NCBI GenBank assembly: GCA_002786505.1
Contig: PCTK01000134.1
Span: 1 to 9,942 of the forward strand
From: Nitrospinae bacterium CG22_combo_CG10-13_8_21_14_all_47_10
Lineage (GTDB): Bacteria > Nitrospinota > Nitrospinia > Nitrospinales > VA-1
Direction: 5' to 3'
Length of the DNA: 9,942 bases
Shown: one piece after another, positions 6,393 to 9,942 of the stretch
How the letters are laid out: every line of letters begins with the position of its first letter
Position numbering within the stretch: the stretch's first letter is position 1
Notes under the pieces: model-generated
Databases searched by the model: none
Seen by the model: the letters and a program-made list of their open reading frames with translations, nothing else
What the model was told of the DNA's origin: nothing
Translations under genes and position numbers: made by a program

Positions 6393-6844
6393 TCCAGGTC
6401 TTCATGTTTCTCAATATCGCGGACAAGCCTGGAAGCCCCTCTTGATACGCGGTAAATATCATCATACATGATGACCCCTTTGCGGAAACTCAGTCGAACA
6501 CCTTGTACCTTGTGCCGCACATCACCAGTCCAGCATAGAAAACCACAACCTGGCTGAAACAAGCCGGACAGGTAAACCACCTGCCCCATATGATCGGAAT
6601 TTTGCTGAGTTTTATCGAAGAGGCTTTGAGCTTCATTTGCCGTAGGAAGCCTCCAATTGGAAAAACCTGCAAACCGCTTGCGGTTCATGGTTTCCGCAAA
6701 CTCTTTAACCTGCAACTGATTCATCCATTTTCCCGCCAACTGCCAAGTATCCTTTTTCAGCCAAACAAGGCGCTTGGCCGCATCAATAACCGTGTCGCTA
6801 TCCCCTTCTATAAATCGGCCGTCCGTTTGCCCCTGTTCGCCCAT
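6389..6844 (-). CDS. DUF1566 (Lcl C-terminal domain) protein E
   Basis: A 151-residue protein consisting of little more than one DUF1566 module: GDSDTVIDAAKRLVWLKKD (about 14-32, a degenerate form of the DNGDGTVTD...LMW start), KWMNQLQVKEFA (39-50), NWRLPTANEAQSLFD (63-77), CGFLCWTGDVR (100-110) and RLVRDIE (139-145). The two cysteines around GFLC are shared with module 2 of protein D, its upstream neighbour, suggesting these two are the closest relatives. It starts 5 nt after the stop of D, with only a weak AAAGG nearby, and overlaps F by 4 nt, so D-E-F appear translationally coupled. No signal peptide. Function unknown. Confidence 0.87.
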   Translation of the reverse strand: MGEQGQTDGRFIEGDSDTVIDAAKRLVWLKKDTWQLAGKWMNQLQVKEFAETMNRKRFAGFSNWRLPTANEAQSLFDKTQQNSDHMGQVVYLSGLFQPGCGFLCWTGDVRHKVQGVRLSFRKGVIMYDDIYRVSRGASRLVRDIEKHEDLD

Positions 6845-6849
6845 AGCCT

Positions 6850-7734
6850 TTAGGAGTCACCTTCCAGATCCCGGACCGCACGGACCCCATGGCTACGCAA
6901 ACCCATCTGGTGCCATTTATAGTCTCCATTGTAATAGTGGAAACGGATGGCCAGTCCTTTATCAGACTTATTCAATGTTTTTGTCCAACAGGTCAAACCG
7001 CACCCCGCGGGAAAGCCTTTGGCTAAAAATACCGTATCACCATAATTGTCCGTAACAGGATTGGAAACGTCATAAATCGCCTGAGCTTCCTTTCGGGTTG
7101 GCATACGCCAGTTTTGATAGCCACAAAACCTTGTCCGGTTCAACTCCTGCACATAGGTTTTGGCCTCACTCCAACTCACCCACTTGTCCAACTCCATATA
7201 AGAGTCCGCCGCTTTCCACATCAAACCTGTCTTGTGGTCGGTAATGGTGCCGTCCCTATGAAGTTCAATGCGGACAAAGTCTGGATCCTCTACTTCAATT
7301 ATATTGTCCCTTACCAGGCGCACAGCACTGGGGAAACCATCGTTTTCTTTTGCCAGCCAGAATTCGTAGTCGGACCGGAAGTCATAGGCCATGGCCGCTT
7401 TGGCGCCGCGGGTTTGGCTGGTCCATGTCGAGAATCCGCACCCGGAAGTGAAAACCGAATCGATATGAATTTCACAACCTTCCACATCCGTATTACTGGC
7501 CGATGGGTGAAAAAGGTATTTGGCTTCAGAAGCGGAGGGAATGCGCCAGTTGCCATACCCGGCGAATTTTTCCTCATTCATTTTACGCGCTAACTCCTGG
7601 CTCTCATGCCAGTTGATCAAACGCCCAAGGTTAACCCATGTATCTTTTTTCATCCACATGAGGTTGTGCGTCAGGTCCGTAACGGTATCATCTCCGTTAT
7701 CCAGATACCGCGTTTCCACTTTTGTTTCTGTCAT
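6850..7734 (-). CDS. DUF1566 protein D with two tandem modules
   Basis: A 294-residue protein made of two complete DUF1566 modules joined by a short acidic linker (about 144-152). Module 1 (9-143): LDNGDDTVTDL, LMWMKKDTW, NWHESQELARKMN, NWRIPSASEAKYLF, GCGFSTWTS, SAVRLVRD. Module 2 (153-291): DGTITDHKTGLMW, KWVSWSEAKTYVQELN, NWRMPTRKEAQAIYD, GCGLTCWTK, GVRAVRDLE. The pairing of whole modules indicates an in-frame gene fusion or internal duplication within the array. No signal peptide or membrane segment. The start at 7734 lies 4 nt after the stop of gene C and has no good Shine-Dalgarno, so it probably depends on coupling with C. Function unknown. Module 2 is slightly shorter at its start, lacking the DNG of the usual motif. 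Confidence 0.9.
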   Translation of the reverse strand: MTETKVETRYLDNGDDTVTDLTHNLMWMKKDTWVNLGRLINWHESQELARKMNEEKFAGYGNWRIPSASEAKYLFHPSASNTDVEGCEIHIDSVFTSGCGFSTWTSQTRGAKAAMAYDFRSDYEFWLAKENDGFPSAVRLVRDNIIEVEDPDFVRIELHRDGTITDHKTGLMWKAADSYMELDKWVSWSEAKTYVQELNRTRFCGYQNWRMPTRKEAQAIYDVSNPVTDNYGDTVFLAKGFPAGCGLTCWTKTLNKSDKGLAIRFHYYNGDYKWHQMGLRSHGVRAVRDLEGDS

Positions 7735-7738
7735 AGAC

Positions 7739-8239
7739 TTATTTTCTGCGTGAAGGGGACTGGTTCTTCATGACCTTATCTTTTCTACAAATGCGAACTG
7801 AGCCAAAACTATACTCTTCAACACTGACAACCTTACCTTCGCTGTAGTCAAACCTGGGTCTGCGGGTGGAAGTGTCTCCGGCAAGCCAGGAAGTTTTAAA
7901 CGCACCTTCTGGAAACACCGGGTCAATATGAAGAGGAACCCCTCCCTTTCCCGGGTTTTCACATGATTCATCAAAAAGCGATTCGCTTTCATCAATAGTA
8001 GGCAGTCGCCAGTCCTCAAACCCACCCGTTTTTCTGAGATTTTTTCTATCGGCAAACTCCACCGCTTCATGCCAGTTAAAAAACTTGCCCTTGTCCTGCC
8101 AGGAGTCTTTTTTCAACCAGTAAAGGCGGGTTTTGCTATCAAAAATAACATCCCGGCCTTTTTCCACAAACCTTTTGGGTTTGTCGTCCTTCTTGGCAAC
8201 CTGAGATGGTTCTGCTTTCTGGATCAGTTCTTCTGACAT
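7739..8239 (-). CDS. Divergent DUF1566 protein C
   Basis: A 166-residue protein with one DUF1566 module (about 24-155) and a lysine-rich 20-residue leader that is not a signal peptide. The module is the most divergent of the array. The opening DNGDGTVTD is replaced by EKGRDVIFDSKT, and the usual GCGFxxWTS becomes GAFKTSWLA. It keeps LYWLKKDSW (39-47), FFNWHEAVEFAD (53-64), DWRLPTIDESESLFDE (76-91) and SVRICRKDK (147-155). The tail (SPSRRK) is basic. The ATG at 8239 has AGGA about 6 nt upstream. It follows the glutaredoxin-like gene and runs directly into D. Loss of the acidic opening motif suggests altered metal binding or a scaffold role within the set; this is inference. Confidence 0.85.
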   Translation of the reverse strand: MSEELIQKAEPSQVAKKDDKPKRFVEKGRDVIFDSKTRLYWLKKDSWQDKGKFFNWHEAVEFADRKNLRKTGGFEDWRLPTIDESESLFDESCENPGKGGVPLHIDPVFPEGAFKTSWLAGDTSTRRPRFDYSEGKVVSVEEYSFGSVRICRKDKVMKNQSPSRRK

Positions 8240-8301
8240 TTTTTCCTGTTTCTTGAGTGGCCGATCACATCGGCAGGTTAAAAACCCTGGGTCAATTTTT
8301 A

Positions 8302-8529
8302 TTATATACTTATTTCGCCAGTATAGCCTATTTGCACACTGTCTTCGTCGACATTCACGATAACAGGAACGACATATTTGTCGTCGGAATATTCCAGTAG
8401 CTTCTTCAGACCCTGCGGGTCTTTATCCACATTAACAAACGCAAAAGACCGATGCTGTTTTTTAAAATCCGCCACAGCTTTCTGGGTGTGAGGGCAGTCC
8501 TCTTTGCCAAAAATCATATAATGTTTCAT
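8302..8529 (-). CDS. Small glutaredoxin-like protein with CPHT motif
   Basis: A 75-residue thioredoxin-fold protein of glutaredoxin/NrdH size. It opens with a beta strand (KHYMIFGK), then the redox motif C12-P13-H14-T15 at the start of a helix (TQKAVADFKK). A second strand (FAFVNVD) follows, then a helix (QGLKKLLEY), the VVPVIV strand with the expected cis-proline at P55, and a GYTG turn near the end. The second active-site Cys is replaced by Thr, so it would act as a monothiol-type enzyme or a peroxidase/reductase partner. It has no other cysteine. The ATG at 8529 has GGAG 6 nt upstream. Longer in-frame readings to 8601 overlap gene B and lack support. It sits between DUF1566 genes B and C, so it may reduce or modify their conserved cysteines, a guess based only on position. 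Confidence 0.88.
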   Translation of the reverse strand: MKHYMIFGKEDCPHTQKAVADFKKQHRSFAFVNVDKDPQGLKKLLEYSDDKYVVPVIVNVDEDSVQIGYTGEISI

Positions 8530-8567
8530 GATACTCCAATCCGGACATCCCTCAAGGGGAGCGGAAA

Positions 8568-9179
8568 TTAACGTTCGAAAGTCTTGGTGTCTTTGCGCCA
8601 CTCAGGTTCCCACTCATCCTGGACCACATCTCGTGTCACTCGACAATGAGAATATTCGTTGTCTTTATGCTCCCACATATCATTACCCGTCACATAACTG
8701 AATTTTTGCGCATACTGCTGGTAGTCCGGCTTTTCTTCATAGGTCCAGGTGTTGTGTCCGCCACCCGGCTCAAAAAGGTCCGAAATATGGGTTTCGGCCT
8801 CGTCCTTGTCATAATTAGACTGGGTAAATGAAAAAAGGCTTTTTGCCTCTTCGCCGCTGGGCAATCTCCAATCATCATAGCCGGCGAACTTTTTTTCATT
8901 CAACATTTCGCAATAATCGTGGGCCTCGAACCAAGTGATTCCATAATTGTACTCTTTGTATGAATCCTCCTTTTTCCACATCAACTTGGAATAAGTATCA
9001 CTGATGGTGCCATCACCATTATCAACAAAATTGGGGAGCTCTTCCTCGACCAGGGCAACATCTTCTTCCTCTTCATCGCCCCATTCATCTTCGCCGACCC
9101 ACTCGGTCTCTGTCTCATCCTCAAGAAGCTCCGGATTTACAGCCTCATCAAATTCGCCCGGGTTATCATTTTCAGACAT
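8568..9179 (-). CDS. DUF1566 protein B with acidic N-terminal tail
   Basis: A 203-residue protein. Residues 1-48 are strongly acidic and low in complexity (GEDEWGDEEEED near 29-40). The DUF1566 module follows (about 51-185): FVDNGDGTISD, KLMWKKEDSY, ITWFEAHDYCEMLN, DWRLPSGEEAKSLF (103-116), EPGGGHNTWTYEEK and CRVTRDV. The C-terminal tail (DEWEPEWRKDTKTFER) is charged. No signal peptide: the ATG at 9179 has GAGG at the ideal distance (6 nt). A 31-codon longer reading frame to 9272, whose hydrophobic start could be mistaken for a signal, overlaps gene A and has no ribosome binding site. The next gene, the glutaredoxin-like one, starts 38 nt downstream. The function is unknown; the acidic tail may bind a partner or metal. 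Confidence 0.88.
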   Translation of the reverse strand: MSENDNPGEFDEAVNPELLEDETETEWVGEDEWGDEEEEDVALVEEELPNFVDNGDGTISDTYSKLMWKKEDSYKEYNYGITWFEAHDYCEMLNEKKFAGYDDWRLPSGEEAKSLFSFTQSNYDKDEAETHISDLFEPGGGHNTWTYEEKPDYQQYAQKFSYVTGNDMWEHKDNEYSHCRVTRDVVQDEWEPEWRKDTKTFER

Positions 9180-9210
9180 TTCAAACCTCAACTTTTCAAA
9201 CAGAAATTTA

Positions 9211-9654
9211 TCAATCCATATCCCGAACCATGCGCACCGAAGTTCCAGTAGTAGACACAGATTGGTCCACACAAACCTCTTTCATATTTGGGAAATAGCT
9301 TTTCCACGCATAAGAATCATACCGGGTCTCAGAAGTCCACACACAGGTTTCCCCACCGGCCTGATAATTGGAAACCCGCCGCGCGGGTTTTTTAGGTAAA
9401 TTCAGGAAGATTTCCTGGTATTCATTCTGGTTGCGGAATAAAGAGCGCACTTCACTTTTCGTTGGGAGCCGCCAATCGTTATAACCCAAATAATTTTGTT
9501 CATTGCAGGCCTTCACATAAGCAATGCCTTCATCCCAGTTCAGCCATTTTCCCAATTCCTGCCGGGAATCTTTCAGCGCCCACATCAAATCATTATCCGG
9601 GTCTTCAACCGTACCGTTATCATTCTTGATCCAGCCACATTTTGATTCTGTCAC
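9211..9654 (-). CDS. DUF1566 (Lcl C-terminal domain) protein A
   Basis: A 147-residue protein that is nearly all one DUF1566 module and is the first gene of the array. Landmarks: NDNGTVEDPDNDLMW (11-25), KWLNWDEGIAYVKAC (36-50), NDWRLPTKSEVRSLF (59-73), TCVWTSETR (103-111) and SVRMVRDMD (139-147). It has four cysteines (C6, C50, C104, C118) and no signal peptide. The start is a GTG (9654) with GAGG 7 nt upstream; the module begins right after it, so no earlier start is needed. The gap to gene B is 31 nt. The conserved C-terminal VRxVRD resembles the closing motif of FGE/lectin-like folds, but function, ligand and partners are unknown. Confidence 0.88.
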   Translation of the reverse strand: MTESKCGWIKNDNGTVEDPDNDLMWALKDSRQELGKWLNWDEGIAYVKACNEQNYLGYNDWRLPTKSEVRSLFRNQNEYQEIFLNLPKKPARRVSNYQAGGETCVWTSETRYDSYAWKSYFPNMKEVCVDQSVSTTGTSVRMVRDMD

Positions 9655-9942
9655 CCCAAAGCCTCGAACCTGTCAGCAAAACAAAAAACACCCTGAATTT
9701 CCCGCCCACTTACTTTATCCGGTTTGAATATTTTCCCATCCTGCCAACAAAAAAAGAAGGGCAAATATTGACCTATGCAGATGGGGCGAGGAGAAGAGTG
9801 TTCCTCTCTTTACTTATATGAATAAACCAAAATTTTTCTTTTCTTTTAAAGTACCACCCGAGCACCGGGTTTTCAAGCCAAATTCAAAATGCTTCCTGGC
9901 CCAAAAACCCAATGTATCCAAAGGATAAAACCCACCTCTTCA
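9655..9942. other. Leader/promoter region of the DUF1566 array
   Basis: 288 bp with no convincing gene. It should carry the promoter for the minus-strand array. It is AT-rich, with A/T tracts around 9825-9850 and an inverted repeat at 9856-9870. A 36-codon plus-strand reading frame (9818-9928) lacks a ribosome binding site and is not called. Confidence 0.6.
9848..9876 (-). promoter_or_regulatory. Possible promoter of the DUF1566 array with inverted repeat in the spacer
   Basis: On the minus strand TTGAAA (9876-9871) is a good -35 match, followed 17 nt later by TACTTT (9853-9848), a poor -10. The spacer contains ACCCG-GTGCT-CGGGT, a perfect 5-bp inverted repeat where a repressor or MerR-type regulator could bind. 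This would leave a leader of nearly 190 nt before gene A. Confidence 0.22.

Noticed and set aside
8530..8601. Longer start for the glutaredoxin-like protein
   Set aside because: It would overlap the end of gene B; the ATG at 8529 has GGAG at proper spacing and begins the fold's first strand.
9180..9272. N-terminal hydrophobic extension of DUF1566 protein B as a signal peptide
   Set aside because: It overlaps gene A, lacks a ribosome binding site, and the ATG at 9179 has an excellent Shine-Dalgarno.
5868..9654. Diversity-generating retroelement with DUF1566 variable proteins
   Set aside because: Lectin-like DUF1566 proteins prompted the idea, but there is no reverse transcriptase, and no near-identical template/variable repeat pair is visible in the window.
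9818..9928. 36-codon plus-strand ORF beginning MNKPKFFFSF
   Set aside because: No ribosome binding site, no similarity that I recognise, and it lies in the probable promoter region of the array.

Overview
The window looks like a chromosomal segment of a Gram-negative, free-living bacterium of moderate GC. A class V aminotransferase next to a long-form serA, together with tandem DUF1566 genes, suggests a Nitrospinota or deltaproteobacteria-like lineage. That placement is inference from gene content; no rRNA or marker gene is present to confirm it.

Left part (1-3977, plus strand): a small zinc-ribbon protein with a long acidic, disordered tail (51-902) is followed by about 300 bp without a gene. 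Then come a PLP-dependent class V aminotransferase (1209-2354) and D-3-phosphoglycerate dehydrogenase SerA (2400-3977), 45 nt apart. The pair plausibly performs the first two steps of serine synthesis, with the class V enzyme standing in for SerC, or a glyoxylate/serine transamination linked to it.

Junction (3978-4269): the convergent gap holds a decayed, frameshifted fragment of an IS256/Mutator-type transposase on the minus strand. Next to it are a REP-like 'gtcattcccgcg' element, a GC-rich hairpin, and a strong bidirectional terminator serving serA from the left and the minus-strand genes from the right.

Right part (4270-9654, all minus strand): read in transcription order, there are DUF1566 (Lcl C-terminal) proteins A and B, a small glutaredoxin-like CPHT protein, DUF1566 proteins C, D (two modules), E and F, then a SEC-C zinc-motif protein and a cytoplasmic parvulin isomerase with an extra C-terminal region. 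Genes A to F are separated by -4 to about 60 nt and look like one operon with seven DUF1566 modules in six genes. None of the seven proteins from A to F has a signal peptide or membrane segment, which is unusual because this family is better known from surface or secreted proteins. SEC-C and parvulin follow after gaps of 142 and 120 nt and may be co-transcribed or have their own promoters.

The most noteworthy unit is this cytosolic DUF1566 array with an embedded thiol-redox protein and downstream folding/zinc-motif proteins. No function can be assigned from sequence alone. The last 288 bp (9655-9942) has no convincing gene and should contain the array promoter.
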